Below, piece by piece: positions 22,810 through 30,828 of a stretch of DNA of 37,199 nucleotides. Position numbers and translations under genes: made by a program. Positions within the stretch are counted from its first letter, which is position 1; each line of letters opens with the position of its first letter. The notes under the pieces were generated by a model. The model did no database searches. It was not told where the DNA came from and saw only the letters and a program-made list of their open reading frames with translations. The DNA is from an uncultured Erysipelotrichaceae bacterium. Lineage in GTDB: Bacteria > Bacillota_I > Bacilli_A > RFN20 > CAG-826. The DNA lies in assembly GCA_902794835.1 (NCBI GenBank), contig CADBIO010000006.1, forward strand, positions 1-37,199, in the 5' to 3' direction.

Positions 22810-25428
22810 TTATTTGCCCTCCTTTGGAAGTTGCATGGTAATGCAATGAATGTTTCCACCGCCGAGAAGAATCTCATAGGTGTTGATTTGATGAATTTCT
22901 TTGTCTGGATAAAGTTGTTTCATCACTTTGTAAGCTTTTTGATCTTCAGGGACCCCGAAAGCGGGCATTATGATGAAATCTTTCCCTTGGTAATAATTCA
23001 CATAAGAAGCCGCTAAACGTCTTCCGCCTTGCCGAACATCCAGCGTGTTTGCCGTATTGATCAAGGAAACAGCCGTCTCATCGTCCATATATAACGGCTT
23101 AGGAAGAGGCATCTTATGGATAATCAGTTTTTCTCCTCTGGCATCCGTGGCTTCTCGTAAGGCTTTTAACGTTTGTTTGCAATAACGATATTGAGGATCG
23201 CTTTTATCCTCCGTCCAAGCCATCACGACCTCGCCGGGTTTGACAAACGAAACCATGTTGTCGATATGTTCATTGGTTTCATCTTGATAAATTCCGTGGG
23301 GAACCCAAATGACTTTCTCCACAGAAAGGAATTCATGCAGAATCTCCTCAATCTCTTCTTTCCGATATTCAGGATTTCTTCCTTTGGAAAGGAGACAGGC
23401 TTCCGTGGTGATTAAAGTCCCTTGCCCATCAATGGCAATTGAACCCCCTTCTAAAACGAAAGAAGGCAAATAATACGAAAGCAGCTTCAGTTTTTTCGAT
23501 ACTACTTCTCCAAGGCGATCATCATCTTGGTAATCCGAATAAAGGCCATCTACCTCACCGCCCCAGGCATTGAAACGGAAATCAACGGTTCTGATTTTCT
23601 GCCCGTTGGTCATGAATAATGGCATATTGTCTCTTGCCCAAGCGTCGTTATAAAGGAGTTTCCAGATGGTGACGTTGGGAATGTTTTCCAAAACGGAGGC
23701 GATCTTTTTCCCCATCATCGGATGAACCCCAACAATCACAGGCTCGTGCTTAGCGATTGCCTTGATGACTTCAAGATAGTTCTCTTGCCCTGGCTTGGCT
23801 TTTTCTCGCCAGGTATCCAACCGGTATGGCATTAAAATGAAAGTCGCTTGATGCTCTTCTCCTTCAAAAGGAAAGCGAAAACCATCATTCAATGGGGTCG
23901 TGACTTTGTTTTCGTAATAATCGTTCAACCGTTTTTCGTATAAATTGAATTTTCTCCATCGCTCGGTGTCGATCACTTCAAACACTCCCTGATAGGCAGA
24001 TTGAAGCTTGGTGTGTGAGGCTTGGGAAGCGAGCAATTCCTTGACTTGCTGGACCAATTCTTTGGACCACACTTCTCCAGGGACAATCAACGGAATGCCT
24101 GGAGGATACATCATAACTTCTTCCTTGGAAACCTCACCGACGCATTCTTCAATGGGAAGTAATTTTCCTGGGGCGTTATAAGAGATTCTTGGGCGGACTA
24201 ATTGATAAGGGAAGCCAGATTCAAAATGGGTATAACGCCTTGGCTGGTTGCGGTGATAATGGTCTTTCGAAATGGCGCGTAAGGCACGAACCAATTGATC
24301 AACGTGTTTCTTTGTGGTGCCGATGGCAAAAATGGCGAGGACCTCATTTGGCTCCGCTAATTCCATTTGGACGTTATATTTTTCTTTTAGCAGGTGATAA
24401 AGCTGAAAGCCATCAATATCAAGATGATCCAAGCCAATCACCAGCTTTGTCTCATCATAATCGTAGGCCCCGTGTGCCAAAAAATGTTGTCTGCCTTCAT
24501 TCACAAATCCTTTAATGTGGCCAATCTTTTCACGGGCATAATCCGCTAATTCATAGGTTTTATTCATAGCGGTGAGCCCTTCTGGAGAAGCCATAAAAGA
24601 ACGGGCGGCATCAAGAGAAGCAATCAAAATTCCCGAAGGCGAAGTGGTATTTAAGATATTTAATGTTCGCTGAACGTTTTGGCGGCTGAAAAATTTTGAT
24701 TTCAACAAAAGAACGGAACTTTGTGTCAAAGAACCCACGGTTTTATGAAACGAGGCGGCGGACATATCGGCACCTGCTTCCATCGCCGACATCGGAGAGC
24801 GTTTGGAATGGAAATAATAATGGGCTCCATGAGCCTCATCGACAAGCACAGCCATTTTATGAGCGTGGGCAAATTCGACTAATTCTTTCAGCGCCGTCAC
24901 TGCCCCGAAATAAGTTGGGTTAATCACAAAAATCGCTTTTGCCGAAGGGTTTTTAATGATCGTTTTCTTCCACTGTTCTAAAGATGGTTGGTTAGCAATT
25001 CCAAGATCCCCGTCGATCTCTGGCATCACGTAAACCGGAACCGCACCCGAAAGAACGAGGGCATTGACTACGGATTTATGCATATTGCGAGGCAAAATGA
25101 TTTTTTCATTGGCCTTCACCGCAGTCATAATCATGGCCTCAATGCCAACGCTGGTCCCATTAACCAAATAAAAGGCCTCATCGGCATCGCAAGCCTCCGC
25201 CAAATAGCGGGAAGATTCATAGACAACCCCCTGAGGATGACTCAGGCTATCCATGCCGATTGGTGAATTCACATCACATCGATAAAGAGCATGACCGAAT
25301 AATTTCGTCGCTGCGTTCGTGATATTCCCCATATGGTGTCCTGGTACGTCGAAAGGAGCGACATCTTCCGAAACATACTCTTTGAGGGCGTCGACATACG
25401 GCGTCTTCGATTGATCTAGTTTAGCCAT
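22810..25428 (-). CDS. Fused arginine decarboxylase - agmatine deiminase
   Basis: One 872-residue polypeptide joins two complete enzymes. Residues 1 to about 485 form a fold-type I PLP decarboxylase of the short Bacillus SpeA type, with VDEAHGAH (D197), the PLP lysine K229 in SFHKT and the C-terminal domain with YPPGIPLIVPGE (441-452). Residues about 511-868 form a full agmatine deiminase starting DGFRFPFEGEEHQATFIL. Its catalytic set is D600 (WARDNMP), H721 and D723 (EHIDN) and C862 (GGGNIHC), spaced like characterised AguA enzymes. The linker (about 485-510) is a short helical-looking stretch. Together they would turn arginine into agmatine and then N-carbamoylputrescine. Arginine rather than lysine or ornithine is inferred from the fused deiminase. 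No frameshift or internal stop is present. No ribosome binding site is evident. Confidence 0.92.
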   Translation of the reverse strand: MAKLDQSKTPYVDALKEYVSEDVAPFDVPGHHMGNITNAATKLFGHALYRCDVNSPIGMDSLSHPQGVVYESSRYLAEACDADEAFYLVNGTSVGIEAMIMTAVKANEKIILPRNMHKSVVNALVLSGAVPVYVMPEIDGDLGIANQPSLEQWKKTIIKNPSAKAIFVINPTYFGAVTALKELVEFAHAHKMAVLVDEAHGAHYYFHSKRSPMSAMEAGADMSAASFHKTVGSLTQSSVLLLKSKFFSRQNVQRTLNILNTTSPSGILIASLDAARSFMASPEGLTAMNKTYELADYAREKIGHIKGFVNEGRQHFLAHGAYDYDETKLVIGLDHLDIDGFQLYHLLKEKYNVQMELAEPNEVLAIFAIGTTKKHVDQLVRALRAISKDHYHRNQPRRYTHFESGFPYQLVRPRISYNAPGKLLPIEECVGEVSKEEVMMYPPGIPLIVPGEVWSKELVQQVKELLASQASHTKLQSAYQGVFEVIDTERWRKFNLYEKRLNDYYENKVTTPLNDGFRFPFEGEEHQATFILMPYRLDTWREKAKPGQENYLEVIKAIAKHEPVIVGVHPMMGKKIASVLENIPNVTIWKLLYNDAWARDNMPLFMTNGQKIRTVDFRFNAWGGEVDGLYSDYQDDDRLGEVVSKKLKLLSYYLPSFVLEGGSIAIDGQGTLITTEACLLSKGRNPEYRKEEIEEILHEFLSVEKVIWVPHGIYQDETNEHIDNMVSFVKPGEVVMAWTEDKSDPQYRYCKQTLKALREATDARGEKLIIHKMPLPKPLYMDDETAVSLINTANTLDVRQGGRRLAASYVNYYQGKDFIIMPAFGVPEDQKAYKVMKQLYPDKEIHQINTYEILLGGGNIHCITMQLPKEGK

Positions 25429-25484
25429 AGCGACATTAATATTACACGGAAATTTTTAGGCGAAAAGATATTTTCAGCAGAAAA

Positions 25485-25500
25485 TTAACTAATTAGTTAA
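25485..25500. promoter_or_regulatory. 16-bp perfect palindrome upstream of the putrescine cassette (possible operator)
   Basis: TTAACTAATTAGTTAA is a perfect 16-bp palindrome located 57 bp upstream of the decarboxylase-deiminase ATG and 4 bp past the HAD hydrolase stop. A weak -10-like TAATAT lies at about 25437-25442 (minus strand). The palindrome may be an operator for the polyamine genes, or an AT-rich weak terminator for the preceding operon, since TTTTC follows it on the minus strand. Confidence 0.4.
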
Positions 25501-25503
25501 AAA

Positions 25504-26286
25504 TTAGTTTTCTAAGAGATGCTTGAGGGCTTTGCAAACGCCGCCATTCCAAACCGTTTCTGTGACATAATCTGCGACTTGTTTGACTTCTTCTTTGCCA
25601 TTGCCCATGCAGATGAAATACCCGACTTCTTTTGCTAGAGAAAGATCTTGCAAATCATCGCCAAAGCCAAGAGATTCTTCTTTAGAGATACCATAATAAG
25701 AAAGAATCTTTTTAACGCATTTTCCTTTTTCGTGAACCACGGGTGTGATATCTACCGCCATATCACAATAACGATAATAAAGAAGATGAGGGAATGCCTT
25801 CTGGAAGAATTCGTCATCTTCTGGGAAGGAAAAGAAATTGATTCCTTCGACGTCTTCTCCTTCGTAAGGCTGAGCCTCGGGAACCACTTCACAGAAAGAG
25901 CGATAAAATTCTTTCGCCGCCTCGTTCAAAGGAAACATTAATTTTCGCTCTTTCAATTCAATGAGTTCCAAAGTTTTGCCTCTTTCTTTTGCTAAAGCCA
26001 AAAAACGAATGACATCATCGCGTTTCATCCTAGTGGTATATAAATATTTGCCATCAGCAAAACAATAACCGCCGGCAGAGGCGATATAGCCATCCCACAC
26101 GATGCCAAGGTTCATCGCTCCAAGGTGTAAGAAGGAATGATACGGTCTTGCCGTGCAAATAAAAACTTTCGTTCCCCGTTGTTTTAATTGACGAATGGCT
26201 TCAACAGACTCCCTGTCCCAACCGTGATTTTTATGATCGTAAAGGGTCCAATCCAGGTCGAAAAAAGCTGCTTTGAATTTTCTCAT
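25504..26286 (-). CDS. HAD-superfamily phosphatase (Cof-type)
   Basis: The 260-residue cytoplasmic hydrolase has HAD motif I at residues 10-17 (DLDWTLYD, nucleophile D10 and acid D12), motif II at T45 in ICTARP and motif IV in GFGDDLQDLSL (D210, D211). The large C2-type cap between motifs II and III places it with Cof/YidA-like sugar-phosphate or flavin-phosphate phosphatases. The substrate cannot be read from sequence. The start overlaps the GH2 gene stop as ATGA, so the two are co-translated and it may dephosphorylate a sugar derived from the glycosidase product; that link is inference. Confidence 0.85.
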   Translation of the reverse strand: MRKFKAAFFDLDWTLYDHKNHGWDRESVEAIRQLKQRGTKVFICTARPYHSFLHLGAMNLGIVWDGYIASAGGYCFADGKYLYTTRMKRDDVIRFLALAKERGKTLELIELKERKLMFPLNEAAKEFYRSFCEVVPEAQPYEGEDVEGINFFSFPEDDEFFQKAFPHLLYYRYCDMAVDITPVVHEKGKCVKKILSYYGISKEESLGFGDDLQDLSLAKEVGYFICMGNGKEEVKQVADYVTETVWNGGVCKALKHLLEN

Positions 26287-28052
26287 CGTTTTTGATTCCA
26301 GGCTTTGGTATAGACCATTTTATATTCCGATAACAATTGACGGTTGATGGCGAAAAGCTCGGCTTGGTTGATTTTGACGATTCTCCGATCATAAGTAATA
26401 AGCCCATTCACTTCTTCTTCAACGTCGCTCAATTGGGTATACACGGCAATCGATAAAGCGTGTTTTTTGATGCCACGCCCCACCTGTTTTCGGAATAAAG
26501 AAGATAAAGCGTCGCTGAATTTCACTTTGTCCTTGAATTTCTTGTAACCGAATTCTTTGCTACTCCAAGAATGTTCTTTGAGATGCATCGAATAACCACC
26601 GTATTCGCTTAAGGAAAGGATGCGCTGATGATCGTTAATTAAATGAATGGGGCGGAAATAGATGTGGCGGGAACGGAAATCGCCAACTTTCTTATCAAAC
26701 CACCCTGAGGTGGCATCGATAAGTCTTGTGGCATCATAAGATCGCAGAACTTGAAACATTTCTTTCGTTAAGAATTGGCCCCAGCCTTCATTAAATAAGG
26801 TCCAAACCACAATCGAAGGAATGTTATAAAGGGTCGATACGCTATCTCTAAGCTCTCGCTTGAATTGTTCTCTAGATTCCAAGCTCCCCCTTCCTAGCAC
26901 TGAGCCCTTGTCCGAGACTTGAATTGGCAAAAAGGGCGCAAGACGGATTAAATGAGGAGAATAGCGATCGCCGCCATTGACCATATCCTGCATCACATAA
27001 ACACCAAGCATATCGCAAAGATAATACCAACGTCGCGGCTCAATCTTAATGTGTTTCCGAAGGCAATTAAACCCGCAGCTTTTAGCAAAAAGAATGTCGG
27101 ATTTCATGGCTTCCGCCGATGGAGGGGTCAAGCCTGATTCCGGCCAATAGCCTTGGTCTAGCAAAGCATTGAGAAAAGTGGGGCGATTGTTGATCAGGAG
27201 ATAATGTTTATTCCCGAGCTGGACATTTTCAATTTTCCGAATCCCAGTCACAGAATGGACGACATCTTTCCCGTCTTCAAAAACAAGGTCGTAAAGATTT
27301 GGCTCATCCGCTGCCCAAGGATGGAAATTCTCGCTGACATCAACCAGAGCGTGACCATGCTCATCAAAAAAGCTTTCTCCCACGAATTTCCCGCGGAAGT
27401 AAACAGTGACTTTCGGATGATGTTTTTCTTTGGCAAAAACCCCATCAAAAATCAAATTTCGCCCGTCAAAATCCCCTTGAATCCGACATTGCTCGAAATA
27501 TCCTTCAGCAGGAACGAATTCCAAATAAACGCTTTGCCAAATCCCGCTTGTGGGAGTATACCAAATTCCTCCTGGCTGAAGGGATTGTTTTCCTCTTGCA
27601 TAATTTGAGTTGGCCGTATCATCGTGGACCACCACTTCAAGAATGAATCTTTTTTTGACAACATCGATATACACAGAGAAAGGTACATAACCCCCTTTAT
27701 GAGAGCAGAATAATTCTCCATCAATATAAATGTCTGCCTCTTGATCCACAGCCATGAAGCGTAATAAGGCTGAGCCCCCGACAAAAAGGTCTGGAACCTC
27801 CACTTCTTTTCGGTAATGGAGATAATCCTTCGCACTGACAGGCCGATGAAGTCCACTTAATTCGGTCTCTATGGCAAAAGGAACGATAATCTGTTCAGGA
27901 TATTTCTCTGGAAGAGCCTTACTTTGGGTCATCACAAAATCCCATGGGCCATTCAAATTGATGAAATTATCCCTTCTCCAATAAGGGTCTGGGTGGCCAT
28001 CTAAAGGGTGTGACTTATCCATGGTTTCCGAATAGGGAGTTTTTAATCTCAT
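26283..28052 (-). CDS. Glycoside hydrolase family 2 protein
   Basis: This 589-residue intracellular enzyme (no signal peptide) belongs to family GH2, which includes beta-galactosidases, beta-glucuronidases and beta-mannosidases. An N-terminal sugar-binding jelly roll (LNGPWDFV near 33-40, DIYIDGE near 107-113) and an immunoglobulin-like domain precede a TIM barrel. The barrel holds the acid/base E422 in LFNEGWGQF and the likely nucleophile E483 in LSEYGGYS. The size fits compact GH2 members. The glycan specificity is not evident. The ATG at 28050-28052 has a TAGAAT -10-like box 6 nt upstream and no good ribosome binding site; a second ATG ten codons on (28022) is the alternative start. It is followed by a coupled HAD phosphatase gene and is divergent from the M24 peptidase. 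Confidence 0.88.
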   Translation of the reverse strand: MRLKTPYSETMDKSHPLDGHPDPYWRRDNFINLNGPWDFVMTQSKALPEKYPEQIIVPFAIETELSGLHRPVSAKDYLHYRKEVEVPDLFVGGSALLRFMAVDQEADIYIDGELFCSHKGGYVPFSVYIDVVKKRFILEVVVHDDTANSNYARGKQSLQPGGIWYTPTSGIWQSVYLEFVPAEGYFEQCRIQGDFDGRNLIFDGVFAKEKHHPKVTVYFRGKFVGESFFDEHGHALVDVSENFHPWAADEPNLYDLVFEDGKDVVHSVTGIRKIENVQLGNKHYLLINNRPTFLNALLDQGYWPESGLTPPSAEAMKSDILFAKSCGFNCLRKHIKIEPRRWYYLCDMLGVYVMQDMVNGGDRYSPHLIRLAPFLPIQVSDKGSVLGRGSLESREQFKRELRDSVSTLYNIPSIVVWTLFNEGWGQFLTKEMFQVLRSYDATRLIDATSGWFDKKVGDFRSRHIYFRPIHLINDHQRILSLSEYGGYSMHLKEHSWSSKEFGYKKFKDKVKFSDALSSLFRKQVGRGIKKHALSIAVYTQLSDVEEEVNGLITYDRRIVKINQAELFAINRQLLSEYKMVYTKAWNQKR

Positions 28053-28058
28053 GACATC

Positions 28059-28088
28059 ATTCTAACCTTATTAGCATACAAATGCTAA
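28059..28088. promoter_or_regulatory. Divergent promoter region with inverted repeat (GH2 / M24 peptidase)
   Basis: The 57-bp gap between the divergent genes holds a perfect inverted repeat TTAGCAT-ACAA-ATGCTAA at 28071-28088. On the minus strand a TAGAAT (28059-28064) lies 6 nt before the GH2 ATG, with TTAGCA (28083-28088) 18 bp further upstream as a possible -35, so the repeat would cover the -35. The arrangement suggests an operator controlling one or both genes. Confidence 0.4.
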
Positions 28089-28109
28089 AATTACGCGAGG
28101 AGCAGGACC

Positions 28110-29294
28110 ATGAATCAATACGAAATTGTGACTGAAGAGTTAGAAAAAGAGAACGTCGACGCCTGGATTATCGTCGATTATGAGAATCGCAATAAAACCC
28201 TGGTTTCTTTTTTGGGGAACAAGATGTTGACGCGAAAAATATTTTTAATTTTTCCGAAAAAAGGAAAGCCCTACATCATTTGTCATTCCATTGATACGGT
28301 TTTCTTAAACGAACAAGCCATTTTGGAACATTTTGATTTGAAAATCTATCACACCTGGCAAGAAATGTTGGAATTAGAACGTCAACACTTCTCCTCTTAT
28401 AAAAGAGTGTTGATGGACATTTCAGAAAATGGTCTTTTGCCAAGAATCTCCCTCGCCGATTACGGTTCAGTGGAATTCGTCAAATCCTTGGGGATTGAGG
28501 TTCTTTCTTCTGGCAACCTATTGCAACGTTTTAACGCCGTTTATGGACAACGTTCCTACGAGCTTCAGCTCAAAGCCTGTCAATTGGCATTGCAAATTAA
28601 AGAGGAGGCCTTCCTTAAAATTAAACAGGAAATCCTTTCTCATGGCGAAGTCGAAGAATATCAAATCCAACAATTTATTTGCCGCCGTTTCCATGAAGAG
28701 GGCATGGTTTATGATGACCCTGCCATTGTAGCCATCGGGCCAAACGCATCCAATCCTCATTATGGGCCTGACGAAAGCCATTCTTCGTTGATTCGCGAAG
28801 GCGATGTCGTCCTAATCGATATGTGGGCAAAGATGGATGACCCTGATGGGGTTTACGCGGACATCACGTGGATGGGCTATGTTGGAAAAGAAGTCCCTTC
28901 GGTTGTAGAAGAGCGGTTCCAAATCTTAAAAACAGCAATCGACAAAGATATGGAATTTTTAGAAAAGAACCTTCCCCTTCGCCCGGTTTATGGCTATGAA
29001 GTTGACGACGTTGGAAGGGCGTATATTCAAGAAAAAGGCTATGGAGATTATTTCACCCATCGAACCGGCCACTCCATTGCCGTGGATGTCTCCCCGCATG
29101 GTCCTGGGGTAAATATCGACAATTATGAATCTCATGATACTCGTGAGATTGTCGATGGTGTGACTTTCTCCTTGGAGCCTGGCATTTATGCACCAGATTT
29201 TGGAATGCGCAGTGAAACCGATGTTTATATCAAAAATCGTAAGCCTTATGCCGTCGGCGGACGGCAAGAACATGTCGTTGCGATTCTAAAATAG
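28110..29294 (+). CDS. M24-family metallopeptidase (Xaa-Pro peptidase-like)
   Basis: The 394-residue protein has a creatinase-type N-terminal domain (about 1-150) and a C-terminal pita-bread catalytic domain. The five expected metal ligands are visible in order: Asp in VVLIDMWA, Asp in YADITWMG, His in THRTGHSI, Glu in FSLEPGIY and Glu in MRSETDVYI. Members of the family cleave Xaa-Pro bonds in peptides. The exact specificity is uncertain, because some M24 homologues act on other substrates. A GAGGAG ribosome binding site lies about 9 nt before the ATG. It is a single-gene unit followed by its own hairpin terminator. Confidence 0.87.
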   Translation: MNQYEIVTEELEKENVDAWIIVDYENRNKTLVSFLGNKMLTRKIFLIFPKKGKPYIICHSIDTVFLNEQAILEHFDLKIYHTWQEMLELERQHFSSYKRVLMDISENGLLPRISLADYGSVEFVKSLGIEVLSSGNLLQRFNAVYGQRSYELQLKACQLALQIKEEAFLKIKQEILSHGEVEEYQIQQFICRRFHEEGMVYDDPAIVAIGPNASNPHYGPDESHSSLIREGDVVLIDMWAKMDDPDGVYADITWMGYVGKEVPSVVEERFQILKTAIDKDMEFLEKNLPLRPVYGYEVDDVGRAYIQEKGYGDYFTHRTGHSIAVDVSPHGPGVNIDNYESHDTREIVDGVTFSLEPGIYAPDFGMRSETDVYIKNRKPYAVGGRQEHVVAILK

Positions 29295-29316
29295 ACGATG
29301 CGTGTCATCGTTTTTA
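29295..29316 (+). terminator. Rho-independent terminator after the M24 peptidase gene
   Basis: The stem ACGATG / CATCGT around the loop CGTGT (29295-29311) starts right after the stop codon and is followed by a run of T. Confidence 0.7.
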
Positions 29317-29318
29317 AA

Positions 29319-29356
29319 GAAAAAAAGCGGTTCTCCTTTCTTAAGACGAACCGCTT
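29319..29356 (-). terminator. Rho-independent terminator after nfnB
   Basis: On the minus strand a 10-bp stem (AAAGCGGTTC / GAACCGCTTT) with a 14-nt loop is followed by a T-rich tract. It ends the nadK-nfnA-nfnB operon 15 nt past the nfnB stop and is back to back with the terminator of the convergent peptidase gene. Confidence 0.85.
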
Positions 29357-29371
29357 TAATTTTAGCTAAGA

Positions 29372-30826
29372 TTAGGCGTTCTTTGATTTGATGTATTCAT
29401 CAATTGCAGCAGCCGCGCTCTTGCCAGCACCCATGGCGAGAATGACAGTCGCAGCCCCTGTGACCGCATCGCCGCCAGCGTAGACCCCTTCCTTGGTTGT
29501 CGCTCCGCCTTCATCTTTGGTAATCAAACAACCGTGGGCATTGGTTTCCAAACCTTTGGTCGTATTCTTGATGAGTGGGTTGGGTGAAGTACCGATGGAT
29601 TGAATGACAACATCGACATCCAATTCGAATTCGGAGCCAGGGATTTCAATTGGTCTACGACGGCCAGAAGCATCAGGCTCACCAAGTTCCATTTTGATGC
29701 AACGAATGCCAATCGTGTTGAATTTTTCATCACCAAGAATGGCAGTTGGATTGCAGAGAAGACGGAAATCGACTCCTTCTTCCATGGCGTGTTCCACTTC
29801 TTCTTTACGAGCCGGAAGTTCTTCCAAAGAACGACGATAGATGATGTAAACTTTCTCAGCGCCCAAGCGAAGTGCTGAACGACAGGCATCCATGGCAACG
29901 TTGCCACCGCCAATAACGGCGACTTTCTTTCCATGAACGATTGGCGTTTCTGGATCGTCTTGATATGCCTTCATCAGATTGATGCGGGTCAAGAATTCAT
30001 TCGCGGATAAAACGCCGTTCAAATTCTCACCAGGAATGCCCATAAAACGAGGCAAGCCAGCACCAGAACCGACAAAGACGGCTTCATATCCCTCATCCAT
30101 CAGTTCATCGATGGAATGAATCTTGCCGATGACTTCGTTGGTGCGGATTTCTACTCCCATTTTTTCGAGATTGTGGCATTCGTTTTGAACGATGGCCTTT
30201 GGAAGACGGAATTCCGGGATGCCATAACTTAAAACACCACCGGCCACATGAAGAGCTTCAAAAACGGTCACTTGGTAGCCGAGTTTCGCCAAATCTCCAG
30301 CGCAGGTTAAGCCGGATGGGCCGGAACCGACGATGGCCACTTTATGCCCGTTTGGCTCGGTTTTATGAAATTCATTCAAATTATGTTCGCGAGCATAATC
30401 CGCGACATATCTCTCCAAGCGGCCGATAGCCACTGGCTCGCCCATGCCTTTGATGACCATTTTGCCAGTCTCATCTTTAACACGGATTGGCATTTTTCCT
30501 CTGATGCATCCTTTTTCGCATTGTGATTCTTGTGGGCAAACACGTCCGCAAATACTAGAAAGAGAAGAAGATTGAAGAAGGACGTCATTGGCCCCTTTCA
30601 TGTCATTTTCTCTGATTTTTGCGATAAATCCCGGGATATCAATATGGACGGGGCAGCCAGGGACACACATCGGTTTTGGACAATCCATGCAGCGGAAAGC
30701 TTCATCGATCGCCATTTCGTGGGTATAGCCTGTAGTAACTTCTTTGAAATTGTGAGCCCTGACCGAAGGTTCTTGTGACGGCATCGGGTTTTTATCGGGT
30801 CTCATGTTAACTTGATATTTCGGCAT
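29372..30826 (-). CDS. nfnB: NADH-dependent ferredoxin:NADP+ oxidoreductase, large subunit (GltA-like)
   Basis: The 484-residue flavoprotein resembles the glutamate synthase small subunit but sits directly after an NfnA-like gene, which marks it as NfnB. N-terminal cysteines for two [4Fe-4S] clusters are C46, C49, C54, C58 and C93, C97, C103, C107. The FAD motif GSGPSG (167-172) and an NAD(P)H Rossmann motif IGGGNVAMD follow. NfnAB reversibly couples NADPH oxidation to reduction of ferredoxin and NAD+ by flavin-based bifurcation. A segment between C107 and GEPVAIG (about 109-130) is longer than I expect in the family. A stand-alone glutamate synthase or sulfide dehydrogenase subunit is the alternative, but no large GltB gene is present. 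Confidence 0.85.
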   Translation of the reverse strand: MPKYQVNMRPDKNPMPSQEPSVRAHNFKEVTTGYTHEMAIDEAFRCMDCPKPMCVPGCPVHIDIPGFIAKIRENDMKGANDVLLQSSSLSSICGRVCPQESQCEKGCIRGKMPIRVKDETGKMVIKGMGEPVAIGRLERYVADYAREHNLNEFHKTEPNGHKVAIVGSGPSGLTCAGDLAKLGYQVTVFEALHVAGGVLSYGIPEFRLPKAIVQNECHNLEKMGVEIRTNEVIGKIHSIDELMDEGYEAVFVGSGAGLPRFMGIPGENLNGVLSANEFLTRINLMKAYQDDPETPIVHGKKVAVIGGGNVAMDACRSALRLGAEKVYIIYRRSLEELPARKEEVEHAMEEGVDFRLLCNPTAILGDEKFNTIGIRCIKMELGEPDASGRRRPIEIPGSEFELDVDVVIQSIGTSPNPLIKNTTKGLETNAHGCLITKDEGGATTKEGVYAGGDAVTGAATVILAMGAGKSAAAAIDEYIKSKNA

Positions 30827-30828
30827 AG

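Noticed and set aside
28071-28088. CIRCE element in the GH2/M24 divergent region
   Set aside because: The arms begin TTAGC and end GCTAA as in CIRCE, but the arms are 7 bp and the spacer is 4 bp, not 9-9-9, so HrcA binding is not expected.
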